Shown here: in pieces, positions 54,179 through 62,224 of the stretch
Layout of the letters: each line of letters begins with the position of its first letter
Position numbering within the stretch: position 1 is the stretch's first letter
Assembly (NCBI GenBank): GCA_035575715.1
Contig: DATLXN010000020.1
Location: forward strand, 1 to 64,000
DNA: 64,000 nt
Reading direction: 5' to 3'
From: JACCSI01 sp035575715
GTDB taxonomy: Bacteria; Acidobacteriota; Vicinamibacteria; Vicinamibacterales; UBA2999
Translations under genes and position numbers: made by a program
Notes under the pieces: model-generated
Database searches by the model: none
The model's input: the letters and a program-made list of their open reading frames with translations, nothing else
Told to the model about the DNA's origin: nothing

Positions 54179-54361
54179 CTAGTCTTCGTCGACGGCGCGA
54201 ACCTGACGGCCCTTGTAGAAGCCGCAGTACTTGCAGACCACGTGCGACGCCTTCGGCTCACCGCATTGCGCGCACTTGCCGGCCGTGGTGACCTTCAGCG
54301 TGTCGTGGGTGCGGCGCTTGCGACCGCGAGTTTTCGAGTGGCGTCGTTTGGGATTAGGCAT
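54179..54361 (-). CDS. rpmF: 50S ribosomal protein L32
   Basis: A 60-residue L32: MPNPKRRHSKTRGRKRRTHD start, then a zinc ribbon CAQCGEPKASHVVCKYCGFYKGRQV with two CxxC pairs. It overlaps the yceD stop by 8 bp. The yceD-rpmF-plsX order is widely conserved and ties ribosome and lipid synthesis. Confidence 0.97.
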   Translation of the reverse strand: MPNPKRRHSKTRGRKRRTHDTLKVTTAGKCAQCGEPKASHVVCKYCGFYKGRQVRAVDED

Positions 54362-54899
54362 TGTCTTTGTCCGGGTTTATCAGCGCCTTCAAGGCCGCCA
54401 GCCGGGGATCTTCCCAGCGGACTTGGCAGTCGCAGCTCTCAACATTCAGATTCTGGCCGCAGTGGGGGCACAGCCCCTTGCAGTCGGTGCGGCACAGCGG
54501 CTTCATCGGCAGCGCCAGATAAAACTGCTCATCAATCAACTGGCCGAGGTCGATGGTCTCATCGCGATAAAACGCGTCGGTCAGGTCGTCTTCTTCGACT
54601 TCCTTTTCTTCTTCGTCGCCCTTGCTGCCCTGCAGCACGGTCTGCGGGAGGTAGCGGACGTCGAACCGCGCGTCGATTGGCAGCCGGAACGATTCCAGGC
54701 ACCGGCTGCACGTCAGTTCCAGCTGGGTCGTCAGCATGCCGACCAGCCGATAGCGCTCCTTGTCCTTATGGACCTTGAGTCGCAATTCGACGGGCTGGAC
54801 CACCTGGAAGTCTGTCACCCGCGCCTCGAACGCCGCCGGGTCGTATCGGCGAGTCAGGTCGGTTTCCGGCTGCCGGAATTGCGTTAGATCCAGGGTCAT
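54354..54899 (-). CDS. yceD: DUF177/YceD family protein
   Basis: A 181-residue DUF177 protein with central CSRCLESFRLPIDARFDVRYLP, an acidic stretch (KGDEEEKEVEEDDL), DLGQLIDEQFYLALPMKPLC and the cysteine motif CRTDCKGLCPHCGQNLNVESCDC. The family is linked to 23S rRNA accumulation and nearly always precedes rpmF. It is the first gene of the rpmF-plsX-fabD-fabG-acpP-fabF run, with a -10 box and a 15-bp palindrome in its leader. Confidence 0.93.
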   Translation of the reverse strand: MTLDLTQFRQPETDLTRRYDPAAFEARVTDFQVVQPVELRLKVHKDKERYRLVGMLTTQLELTCSRCLESFRLPIDARFDVRYLPQTVLQGSKGDEEEKEVEEDDLTDAFYRDETIDLGQLIDEQFYLALPMKPLCRTDCKGLCPHCGQNLNVESCDCQVRWEDPRLAALKALINPDKDNA

Positions 54900-54917
54900 A
54901 GTGCTACGTACGTCCGG

Positions 54918-54932
54918 GTTTCCCGGGGAAAC
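54918..54932. promoter_or_regulatory. Palindrome in the leader of the yceD-rpmF-fab operon
   Basis: GTTTCCC-G-GGGAAAC is a perfect inverted repeat. It lies between the -10 box (54944-54949) and the yceD start (54899), just after the expected transcription start. This is where an operator would block a fatty-acid operon. The regulator is unknown. FapR and FadR sites look different. Confidence 0.5.
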
Positions 54933-54943
54933 GCGAACCCCCT

Positions 54944-54949
54944 ATTATA
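54944..54949 (-). promoter_or_regulatory. -10 box of the yceD-rpmF-plsX-fab operon
   Basis: A perfect TATAAT on the minus strand in the 63-bp gap between dgt and yceD. Transcription would start near 54937, leaving a leader of about 38 nt. No convincing -35 at 16-18 bp. Confidence 0.65.
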
Positions 54950-54962
54950 CCGCGGCCAGCGC

Positions 54963-56006
54963 TCAGCCGCGAATTTCAACCCACGGCTTGGGGATAAACA
55001 GGCGTTCGTAAAGGCTGACGGCATAACGGTCGGTCATTCCGGCGACAAAATCCTGAGCGGCGACATCCAGCCCCTCCGCCACGACGGTGCGTAGATCCAG
55101 GAACTCCGCGGGCTGTTGGCGGACTTTCTCCCACAGACCACCCAAAATGCCGGCGGCCTTGCCAAATTCGGCCGTCGCGACCTCATTCTCATAGACCGAT
55201 TCGAACAGAAAGGTCCGCAAGCCGAGGGTGGCATCAAGCACGCCCTCGCTCATCCGAATTTCGCTCAAGCCACCAGCGATGGTCTCCTGGACAACGTCCC
55301 CCACCATGGTGCCGATGCGCTCGGAAGGCGTCCTGCCGAGCGCCTTCTCGAGTCCAGGCGGCAACTGCTCGGTCTTGAGCAGTCCTGCGCGCACGGCGTC
55401 ATCGAAGTCGTGATTGACGTAAGCAATGATGTCGGCGACGCGCGCGACCTGTCCCTCGATCGTCGACGCGCGATGCTCCGGCGGCGCACCGACCGGCAGG
55501 CCATTCTTGCCCTTCGAGTGGCGCGCGATGCCGTCACGCACTTCCCACGTGAGATTCAGCCCCTGCCGATCGTTCTCGAGGACATCGACGATGCGCAGGC
55601 TTTGTTCGTAATGGTTGAAGCCGCCGGGCATGAGTGAACTGAGGACGCGTTCGCCGGCGTGACCAAACGGCGTATGCCCGAGGTCGTGACCAAGCGCGAT
55701 CGCCTCGGTCAGCTCCTCGTGCAGATGCAGGACTTTGGCGATCGTCCGTGCGATCTGCGCGACTTCGAGCGTATGGGTCAGCCGCGTGCGGTAATGATCG
55801 CCCGCCGGTGAGAAGAAGACCTGGGTCTTATGTTTGAGACGGCGGAACGCTTTGGTGTGGATGATGCGATCGCGGTCACGTTGATACGACGGGCGGATCG
55901 CATCTTCCGGTTCCTGCCGCAGCCGACCCTTACTGTCTGCACTCTTGGCCGCCAACGGCGCAAGAATCTCTCTCTCTCGACGCTCGAGCTGTTCGCGAAT
56001 CGACAT
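54963..56006 (-). CDS. dgt: dGTPase-like deoxynucleoside triphosphate triphosphohydrolase
   Basis: An HD-domain enzyme that cleaves dNTPs to nucleosides and triphosphate. 347 residues: PSYQRDRDRIIHTKAFRRLKHKTQVF, HD motif RTRLTHTLEVAQIARTIA with ALGHDLGHTPFGHAGE (about 77-126), FNHYEQSLRIV, and RHSKGKNG. The length fits the short dGTPase-like type 2 group. Exact nucleotide preference is not readable. It is divergent from the MBL gene at 56095. Confidence 0.93.
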   Translation of the reverse strand: MSIREQLERREREILAPLAAKSADSKGRLRQEPEDAIRPSYQRDRDRIIHTKAFRRLKHKTQVFFSPAGDHYRTRLTHTLEVAQIARTIAKVLHLHEELTEAIALGHDLGHTPFGHAGERVLSSLMPGGFNHYEQSLRIVDVLENDRQGLNLTWEVRDGIARHSKGKNGLPVGAPPEHRASTIEGQVARVADIIAYVNHDFDDAVRAGLLKTEQLPPGLEKALGRTPSERIGTMVGDVVQETIAGGLSEIRMSEGVLDATLGLRTFLFESVYENEVATAEFGKAAGILGGLWEKVRQQPAEFLDLRTVVAEGLDVAAQDFVAGMTDRYAVSLYERLFIPKPWVEIRG

Positions 56007-56094
56007 GGGGCACGTGAATTATGGCAGAACTGGTCCGAGCGCCGTCGCTGCGGCGTCCCGTTTGCATCAGTCCTTCTCAACCGAAGGAGTCCCC

Positions 56095-56994
56095 GTGACT
56101 GGTATCACTCGCGTCCCTGTTGTGTTCGTCAATGCCTACCTCGTCGATATCCCCGACGGCAGCGGTGACTGGGTGTTGGTCGACACCGGGCTGCCCGGCG
56201 CCGGGTCGACGTTGATCACTCAAGCGGCGGCCGCGCGCTACGGTGCCGGTCGACCACCGCGGGCAATCGTCCTCACGCACGGCCATTTCGATCACGCCGG
56301 CTCTGCGCACGCGCTGGCCCACGCGTGGGCTGCGCCGGTGTTTGCTCACTGGCTTGAGCTGCCCTACCTGACTGGTCAGTCCGACTACCCTCCGGGCGAT
56401 CCGACCGTTGGCGGTGCGCTGGCGATGATGTCGCGGGCCTTTCCGCGCGGTGGCCGCGACCTGGGATCACACGTCCGGCCGTTGCCGACCGACGGCAGTG
56501 TGCCGCACTTGCCGGGGTGGCGTGTGGTGCAGACACCCGGTCATACGCCCGGGCACATCTCACTGATCCGCGACGACGGTGCGCTGCTGGCCGGTGACGC
56601 ATTGGCGACGCAGGACCAGGAAGTGTGGTCCAGCCTCGTGGTCAAGCCTCGAGAGCTGCACGGACCGCCGGCGCCACTTACCTATGACTGGGGTGCCGCT
56701 GTCAGTAGTCTCCAGGAGTTGGCAAGCCTGCGACCCACATCAATTGCGGCAGGACATGGGTTACCGATTGAGGGCGGCCCCGTCGCCGACGCGTTCGAAA
56801 CTTTCGCGCGGACGTTTGCTCCCCCGCCCGATGGGCGCTATGTGCGACAGCCGCTCTTGTCTGACGACCACGGGCTCGTCCGAATTCCGCCACCGGTGCC
56901 GGACCCCCTGGGCGTCATGCTGCGGGCGGTGGCCGTCACAGCGGCAATCGGCTCAGTGGTCATGCTGCAAGTCAACAACCGGCGGAGGGGCTGA
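56095..56994 (+). CDS. Metallo-beta-lactamase-fold hydrolase
   Basis: GTG 56095 is chosen because the strong Shine-Dalgarno GAAGGAG lies 5 nt upstream. Earlier in-frame codons run into dgt. The 299-residue protein shows VFVNAYLVDI, LVDTGLPGAG, the zinc motif VLTHGHFDHAGSAHAL (HxHxDH, about 58-69), VVQTPGHTPGHISLI and LAGDAL, then SIAAGHGLPIEGG. A C-terminal hydrophobic stretch (VMLRAVAVTAAIGSVVMLQV) may be a membrane anchor or amphipathic tail. It is of the general glyoxalase II-like type, with substrate unknown. Confidence 0.88.
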   Translation: MTGITRVPVVFVNAYLVDIPDGSGDWVLVDTGLPGAGSTLITQAAAARYGAGRPPRAIVLTHGHFDHAGSAHALAHAWAAPVFAHWLELPYLTGQSDYPPGDPTVGGALAMMSRAFPRGGRDLGSHVRPLPTDGSVPHLPGWRVVQTPGHTPGHISLIRDDGALLAGDALATQDQEVWSSLVVKPRELHGPPAPLTYDWGAAVSSLQELASLRPTSIAAGHGLPIEGGPVADAFETFARTFAPPPDGRYVRQPLLSDDHGLVRIPPPVPDPLGVMLRAVAVTAAIGSVVMLQVNNRRRG

Positions 56995-57063
56995 GCGGGT
57001 CCTCCCCGCCGGTCCTTACTGGCCGAGTTGAACCGTCAAGATAGTTCACCGCCAGGGCGTGGC

Positions 57064-58233
57064 TCACGGCCTGATCGCGTCCAGGAAACTGGTACCGTGC
57101 TTCAAGGGCGCGACGCCGAACACCGACGCCAGCGTCTGGCCCAGGTCGGCGAACGTCTCGCGCGTGCCGACATCGACGCCGTGCCGAACCCGCTTCCCCG
57201 TTAATAGCAGCGGCACATGCTCGCGTGAATGATCCGTACTCGGCGTCGTCGGATCGTTGCCATGGTCGGCAGTGATCACCAGCAAATCGTCCGGTCGAAG
57301 TTTCGGCAACAGTAGCGCGAGACGCCGATCGAAGGCCTCGAGGTTGCGCGCGTAGCCGACGACATCATTGCGATGCCCATAGACCGCATCGAAGTCGACG
57401 AGATTGGCGAAGATCAGTCCCGCGGACTGGCGCGTCATCTGGGCCTCGATCTTGTTCATCCCGTCGTCGTCACTGACCGTCGAATGTGCTTCACCGATGC
57501 CCTTGCCGGCGAAGAGGTCGTTGATCTTGCCGATCGCGGTCACCGGAATCGAGCGCGCGGCCAGCTTGTCGAGCAGCGTTTCGCCGCGCGGCGGCATCGC
57601 GTAGTCGTGACGATTCGCGGTTCGTTTGAACGCCCCGACCGGCCCAATGAACGGCCTGGCGATCACGCGCCCCAACCCCAGCCCTTCGACGGTCAGCTCG
57701 TAAGCGATGCGACACCACTCATACAACTGCGCGATCGGGACGACGTCCTCATGGGCAGCGATCTGGAACACGCTATCAGCGGAGGTGTAGACGATCGGCG
57801 AGCCGGTTCGCATGTGTTCGGGGCCGAGATCGTCGATGACCGCGGTCCCAGATGCGACGATATTGCCGAGGATCGGGCGGCCGATTCGCGCTTCGAACGC
57901 CGCGATCAGGTCTATTGGGAAGCCTTCGGGAAAGGTCGGGAACGGCCGGTCGATGACGATACCCATCAGCTCCCAGTGGCCGGTGACCGAGTCCTTACCC
58001 GCCGAGCGCTCGGCCATCCGTCCAAAGGCGGAGCGCGGTCGCGTCGCCACACGCACGTCCTGCAGCGGCGCGATGCGTGACAGACCCAGTGCGGCGAGAG
58101 TCGGAATGTTGAGCGGGACCGCGCGCGCAAGATTCCCGAGCGTATCGCTCCCCTGATCGCCATAGACGGGCGCATCCGGCAATTCACCGATGCCGACGCT
58201 ATCCATGACGATCACGATCGCTCGGTTGAACAT
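57064..58233 (-). CDS. deoB: Phosphopentomutase
   Basis: Interconverts ribose-1-P and ribose-5-P (and deoxy forms) in nucleoside salvage. 389 residues of the alkaline-phosphatase superfamily: VIVMDSVGIGELPDAPVYGDQGSDTLGN, DSVTGHWELMGI, YTSADSVFQIAAHEDV, FANLVDFDAVYGHRND, and the metal cluster VITADHGNDPTTPSTDHSREHVPLLL. Length is normal. It is 90 bp upstream of a word array and downstream of hfq on the same strand. Confidence 0.96.
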   Translation of the reverse strand: MFNRAIVIVMDSVGIGELPDAPVYGDQGSDTLGNLARAVPLNIPTLAALGLSRIAPLQDVRVATRPRSAFGRMAERSAGKDSVTGHWELMGIVIDRPFPTFPEGFPIDLIAAFEARIGRPILGNIVASGTAVIDDLGPEHMRTGSPIVYTSADSVFQIAAHEDVVPIAQLYEWCRIAYELTVEGLGLGRVIARPFIGPVGAFKRTANRHDYAMPPRGETLLDKLAARSIPVTAIGKINDLFAGKGIGEAHSTVSDDDGMNKIEAQMTRQSAGLIFANLVDFDAVYGHRNDVVGYARNLEAFDRRLALLLPKLRPDDLLVITADHGNDPTTPSTDHSREHVPLLLTGKRVRHGVDVGTRETFADLGQTLASVFGVAPLKHGTSFLDAIRP

Positions 58234-58254
58234 CGCTTGCTTTCGCCCAAAGAT

Positions 58255-58326
58255 TCCGCGGCAGCGAAGCCACGGAGGAACGTCCGTGGTTCGACACGCC
58301 CGTCAGACCTCCGTGCTTCCGCGTCA
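58255..58326. repeat. Complementary word arms between hfq and deoB
   Basis: CGCGGCAGCGAAGCCACGG (58257-58275) pairs imperfectly with CCGTGCTTCCGCG (58311-58323). Internally CCACGGAGGAACGTCCGTGG is another stem. The right arm runs into the hfq stop codon. It shares CCGTGCTTCnGnG words with 49719-49743. Confidence 0.75.
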
Positions 58327-58581
58327 GGGATGGTGGGATGAGAAATAGTTCGGCACGCTGCGCGGCGTGCGGATCGTCGCAATCGCGTGCTTGAAGATCA
58401 ATTGATCCATGCTGCTGTGCTCAACGATCAGCGCAAAGCGATCGAAATTCTTGATCCGCGCTTCGAACTCACGGCCATCGAGCAGGTGGATCGTGACGGG
58501 CAACTTTTCGCGGCGCGCATAATTCAGGAACACGTCCTGGATATTCGGCGCACCGGTCTTCGTGTCTGGCATCAGCAGCAA
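58324..58581 (-). CDS. hfq: RNA chaperone Hfq
   Basis: An 85-residue Sm-like hexamer protein that pairs small RNAs with mRNAs. NIQDVFLNYARREKLPVTIHLLDGREFEARIKNFDRFALIV contains Sm1. HSSMDQLIFKHAIATIRTPR contains Sm2, with FKHAI in place of YKHAI. The start may be ATG 58581 or 58572 (MPDTKTG). It follows miaA by 12 nt, the conserved miaA-hfq arrangement. Confidence 0.95.
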   Translation of the reverse strand: MLLMPDTKTGAPNIQDVFLNYARREKLPVTIHLLDGREFEARIKNFDRFALIVEHSSMDQLIFKHAIATIRTPRSVPNYFSSHHP

Positions 58582-58593
58582 GTCCCCAGTCGT

Positions 58594-59529
58594 TCAAAGC
58601 GCCAACGCGTGCAACACGCGGGCGTGCACATCCGGCGATTCGCCGGGACCGTCAAACCACATAAGGGTAGGCTCTTTGCGAAACCAGATCAACTGGCGTC
58701 GCGCGTAATGACGATTCTCGCGCACGATCAACTCGCGCGTCGCCGCCAGGTCGCGCACGCCGTGCAGGTAATCAATGATCTGGCGGTAGACCAGGCCGCC
58801 GAATGGCCGTGCAGTTTCGGGCACACCGCGATCCAGGAGCCGCCGCACTTCGTCGAGAATGCCGGCGGCGAACTGCGCCTCGACCCGGCGCGCGAGGCGC
58901 TCGGCCAGGAGCGCGGGCTCCAGGCGTAATCCAACCGCAGTGACGACGACGCCCGTCTCCAGTGGCGACACGGTGTCGGCGAAGTGCGCGGTGAGCGGCT
59001 TGCCCGTTTGAAAGAAGACTTCGAGCGCGCGGATCAGTCGTTTTCGATCGCGCGGCAAGATCCGGTCCGCTGACGCCGGATCGACCCGGCCTACCATCCG
59101 CCACAGGAACTCGACGCCGCGCCGGTCTGCGATCCGTTCGAAGCGATGGCGTAAGGCGTCGTTTTTGCCCGGTCCGGGGAACAGTCCACGGGTCAGCGCG
59201 CGGTAATAGAATCCGGTGCCGCCGACCAGGATCGGCAGGCGGCCACGGCTGTGGATGTCCCGGAGCGCGGCCGCCGCATCGCGACCGTAATCGGCCGCCG
59301 TGTATTCCACCGTCGGCTCGACGATGTCGATCAGGTGATGAGGGATTCCGCGCTGCTCAGCGGCAGGCACTTTGTCGGTGCCGATGTCGAAGCCGCGATA
59401 GACGGCCGTGGAGTCGCAGTTGACGATCTCGCCATCGAACTGCTCAGCGAGTGCGAGGCCAAGTGAGCTTTTACCGGTGGCGGTCGGCCCGAGAATCGCG
59501 ATGACCCGCTTTATGTCGTGATGCGCCAC
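58594..59529 (-). CDS. miaA: tRNA dimethylallyltransferase
   Basis: Adds the isopentenyl group to A37 of UNN-reading tRNAs. 311 residues from GTG 59529. P-loop ILGPTATGKSSLGLALA, DSTAVYRGFDIGTDKVPAAE (DSxQ replaced by DSTA), PILVGGTGFYYRALTRGLFPGP, RKRLIRALEVFFQTGKP, and ARRQLIWFRKEPTLMWFD. The start lies inside the end of the 27-residue peptide gene. hfq follows. Confidence 0.95.
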   Translation of the reverse strand: MAHHDIKRVIAILGPTATGKSSLGLALAEQFDGEIVNCDSTAVYRGFDIGTDKVPAAEQRGIPHHLIDIVEPTVEYTAADYGRDAAAALRDIHSRGRLPILVGGTGFYYRALTRGLFPGPGKNDALRHRFERIADRRGVEFLWRMVGRVDPASADRILPRDRKRLIRALEVFFQTGKPLTAHFADTVSPLETGVVVTAVGLRLEPALLAERLARRVEAQFAAGILDEVRRLLDRGVPETARPFGGLVYRQIIDYLHGVRDLAATRELIVRENRHYARRQLIWFRKEPTLMWFDGPGESPDVHARVLHALAL

Positions 59530-59594
59530 AGCACGTAGCCGATCATCAGCGTGACCACGATCAGCAATCCGAGTTGCTGCGACCGGGTCGGCAT
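59511..59594 (-). CDS. 27-residue single-pass membrane peptide
   Basis: ATG 59594 overlaps the TAA of the TonB-like gene by one base (TAATG), and its own TAA lies 18 nt inside miaA. The peptide has a short polar, basic start (MPTRSQQ), a membrane helix (LGLLIVVTLMIGYVLWRI) and ends in TT. The coupling on both sides and the clear hydrophobic helix support translation. It may stabilise the TonB-like complex. No homologue is recognised at this size. Confidence 0.6.
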   Translation of the reverse strand: MPTRSQQLGLLIVVTLMIGYVLWRITT

Positions 59595-60514
59595 TACTCT
59601 CCCCCGGGCGTGTCGTTGTAATAGAAAGTGACGGTAAAGAACGCTTTATCGGACGGATATTCCGGTGGCAGCGGTTCGGTCGGGTTGGAGGCGAGCAACG
59701 CGTTCATCGCCGCCGTGTTGAAGGACGCGACTGGCGAGGGCTGCACCACCTGCACGTCGGTCAGCGCACCGCTGCGATGGACGTTAAAGGTCAGAACGAC
59801 CCGGCCGCGCAGCGTCATCGCGGCCTGTGGCACGAACCAGTTGCGGCGCACCTGCGAGACGAACCGCCGGATCCACGGACCGAACTCCACGCCTTTGGTA
59901 TCGAACTGGAGCGGGCCCAGGTTCTGAGTCTGACCTTTGTCGTTACTGAACGATTCCTTGTCGACGTACTTCTGCAGATTGCGCAACGCCTCGCCGAGTG
60001 AGCCACCCTGTTGGCGCGGCGGCAGTGGGGTCGGGGCCATCTCCGGCCGCTGCGACGGGAGTTGCGGCAAACGTTGGGTGACGTCGGGCGTCGGCGGCTC
60101 CGCTGACGGTTCGGCCGGTCCACGGCCGGCGGCCCGTTCTTCAGGCACCGCTTCGGTTCGCTCCGGTGAATCGCCGCGCGCCGAGGGCAGCGGATTCGCG
60201 GAGATGGTCGGCGCGTCTGGGCTGCTCGCAACGCGATTCTTGTCGGAAGCTTCGGACATCTGCGGTGGCCGCGGCGCCTCCATGTCCTGGCGCGGTTGAA
60301 CGAAGACAAACTGCGAGCGGTCCTCTTGCGGCGGCCGCGATTCGGCCTCGAGGGCCTCCGGACCGGGTTGGAACATCGGCAGCGTCGGCGCCAGCAGCAT
60401 CAGGACGAACACGGCCACGTGCACACCGACCGACAGCAGTACGCCATCCCACTTGCGAATGGCGCCGCCCACCGGGTCGTAGGAGTCGTAGCGGCCGTCT
60501 AAGTCGAGGGGCAT
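59594..60514 (-). CDS. TonB/TolA-type energy transducer
   Basis: ATG 60514 (MPLDLDGRYDSYDP) gives 306 residues. An upstream in-frame ATG would add 34 residues encoded wholly by a word array (LPAYLPTCLPAH...) and was rejected. A membrane helix (GVLLSVGVHVAVFVLMLLAPTL, about 28-49) is followed by a long Pro/Glu/Ser-rich periplasmic region. The C-terminal TonB-like domain has FVSQVRRNWFVPQAAMTLRGRVVLTFNVHRSGALTDVQVVQPSPVASFNTAAMNALLASNP. No exbB or exbD is adjacent. Confidence 0.85.
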   Translation of the reverse strand: MPLDLDGRYDSYDPVGGAIRKWDGVLLSVGVHVAVFVLMLLAPTLPMFQPGPEALEAESRPPQEDRSQFVFVQPRQDMEAPRPPQMSEASDKNRVASSPDAPTISANPLPSARGDSPERTEAVPEERAAGRGPAEPSAEPPTPDVTQRLPQLPSQRPEMAPTPLPPRQQGGSLGEALRNLQKYVDKESFSNDKGQTQNLGPLQFDTKGVEFGPWIRRFVSQVRRNWFVPQAAMTLRGRVVLTFNVHRSGALTDVQVVQPSPVASFNTAAMNALLASNPTEPLPPEYPSDKAFFTVTFYYNDTPGGE

Positions 60515-60533
60515 GGAGACTGTTTCAGTATGG

Positions 60534-60663
60534 CAGGTGCGCGGGTAGGCGGGTAGGCGGGTAGGTGGGTGGGCAGGTAGGCAGGTGGGCAGGTAAGCAG
60601 GTAGAAACGCCGTCACCTGCTTACCCGCTTACCTGCTTACCCGCTTACCCGCCCACCTGCCTT
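60534..60663. repeat. GCGGGTAG/ACCTGCTT octamer hairpin
   Basis: The left arm (60534-60604) has about eight 8-bp units from GCGGGTAG to GCAGGTAA. The right arm (60611-60663) has about six units ACCTGCTT and ACCCGCTT, its reverse complement. The loop is about 6 nt. It fills the gap between ubiE and the TonB-like gene and encodes the last ubiE residues (AERQVGG). Confidence 0.92.
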
Positions 60664-61373
60664 TCCGCCGTATACAGATAGACGACGCCGAAGGTCAGCG
60701 GGCTGCTCTTGACGTTGTTAAATCCTTCCCCGCGCAGGATGTCGGCAAAGGTTTCGCCCCACGGGAAGGCGCCGACCGAGGCCGGGAGATATGAATACGC
60801 AGCGTCGTGACGCGAGACGACGCGGCCAATGCGCGGGAGGATGTTGCGGAAGTACCACAAATATAGCGGCCGCACCGCCGGTAACACCGGCAAGCCGAAC
60901 TCGAGAATGGCGAGGCGACCGCCCGGTCGCAGCACGCGCAGTAGTTCCCGACAAGCGACCTCTGGTTGCGCGACGTTCCGGATCCCAAACGCGATGGTCA
61001 CCCCGTCAACCGAATTCGACGGGACCGGCAGACTCATCGCATCACCGCGCACACAATGCACGCGACCTGACAACCCGCCCGCGCCGGACTTGGTCCGCGC
61101 GCGGGTCAACATCGCGCCGGCGAAATCAATGCCCAGCACGCGTCGCGCGCCGTGCCGCGCACGCGCAGCCGCCAACGCCACATCGCCGGTTCCGGTGCAG
61201 ACGTCGAGCAGCGTCTCGGTGCCGCTGAACTGAAGCGACCGGATGGCGCGCGATCGCCAGTAGCGATCGATTCCTCCCGACAGGACCATGTTGAGCAGGT
61301 CGTAGCGCGGCGCGATCGCGTCGAACATGCCCGAGATGCGATCGGGCGACTTATCGAGATCCGGTGTGCTCAC
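60645..61373 (-). CDS. ubiE: Demethylmenaquinone methyltransferase
   Basis: Adds the methyl group in the last step of menaquinone synthesis. 242 residues: RISGMFDAIAPRYDLLNMVLSGGIDRYWR, SAM motif I LLDVCTGTGDVALAAA (about 54-69), VLGIDFAGAMLTRARTK, FGIRNVAQPEVACRELLRVLRPGGRLAILEFGLP, and YSYLPASVGAFPWGETFADIL. It overlaps ubiA by 4 bp. The final residues lie in the word array. Confidence 0.95.
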   Translation of the reverse strand: MSTPDLDKSPDRISGMFDAIAPRYDLLNMVLSGGIDRYWRSRAIRSLQFSGTETLLDVCTGTGDVALAAARARHGARRVLGIDFAGAMLTRARTKSGAGGLSGRVHCVRGDAMSLPVPSNSVDGVTIAFGIRNVAQPEVACRELLRVLRPGGRLAILEFGLPVLPAVRPLYLWYFRNILPRIGRVVSRHDAAYSYLPASVGAFPWGETFADILRGEGFNNVKSSPLTFGVVYLYTAERQVGG

Positions 61374-62224
61374 TGCAGGTAGACGGCGACCGCCGTGGTG
61401 ACGAAATAAAGAATGCCGACATAGCCATTGAGGTCAAAGGCGCGTTTCACTTGCGACAGGTCGTCGCCGCGGACCAGCGACTGTTCGTAGATCAACAGAA
61501 TCGCGACCACCACGACGCCACCCAGATAAATCGGTCCCAGTGAAATGACCACGCCAAGAACAGCCATGCACAGCACGGTCGCCACATGCATCAGCCGCGA
61601 AATAATCAACGAGCGCGCAATGCCGTAGCGCACCGGGATGGAGCGCAGGCCGTTGGCGCGATCAAACGGCTCGTCCTGGCAGGCGTAGAGCACATCGAAC
61701 CCGCCGACCCACAGACCAATCGCCGCACCCAGCAGCCAGGGCTCCCACCCCGCCCCACCGCCCCCCGCAAGCCAGCCGCCAACCGGGGCAACGGCCATTG
61801 CCAGCCCGAGAAACGCCTGCGTGTACGAGGTGTAGCGTTTGGCGAGCGAATACCAGAACACGATCGCCAGGGCCAGCGGTGAAAGCAGCGCGCACAAGGT
61901 GCTGATCTGCCACGACGCCCAGGCAAACACGAGCGACGAGACGGTGACAAAGATCGTGGCTTCGCGCATCGTCATGGCGCCGCGCGGGATTTCACGCATC
62001 GCCGTGCGCGGGTTCGCGGCATCAAAGCGCGCGTCGGCCAGGCGATTGAACCCCATCGCCGCGCTGCGCGCCGCCACCATCGCGACGATGATCCAGCCGA
62101 CCCGCGCCCAGGTCAGCGGGTGTTGACGCGACGCCAGGAGCGCACCGGTCAATGCAAACGGCAGCGCAAACACCGAGTGCGAAAACCGGATAAACGAGAG
62201 GTAGGTTTGTAATCGCGCGGTCAT
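61370..62224 (-). CDS. UbiA-type prenyltransferase, probably for futalosine menaquinone
   Basis: A membrane enzyme that attaches the polyprenyl tail. ATG 62224 (overlapping the next gene's stop as ATGA) gives 284 residues. About eight membrane helices, first Asp-rich motif NRLADARFDAANPRT and second DVLYACQDEPFDRANG (near 180), are the UbiA signatures. In this cluster it most likely prenylates the 1,4-dihydroxy-6-naphthoate product, the MqnP role. ATG 62236 is a possible earlier start. Confidence 0.9.
   Translation of the reverse strand: MTARLQTYLSFIRFSHSVFALPFALTGALLASRQHPLTWARVGWIIVAMVAARSAAMGFNRLADARFDAANPRTAMREIPRGAMTMREATIFVTVSSLVFAWASWQISTLCALLSPLALAIVFWYSLAKRYTSYTQAFLGLAMAVAPVGGWLAGGGGAGWEPWLLGAAIGLWVGGFDVLYACQDEPFDRANGLRSIPVRYGIARSLIISRLMHVATVLCMAVLGVVISLGPIYLGGVVVVAILLIYEQSLVRGDDLSQVKRAFDLNGYVGILYFVTTAVAVYLQ

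Noticed and set aside
60515..60616. Upstream start for the TonB-like gene giving a Pro/Leu/Tyr-rich leader
   Set aside because: The 34 extra residues are encoded wholly by the octamer word array and are not protein-like.
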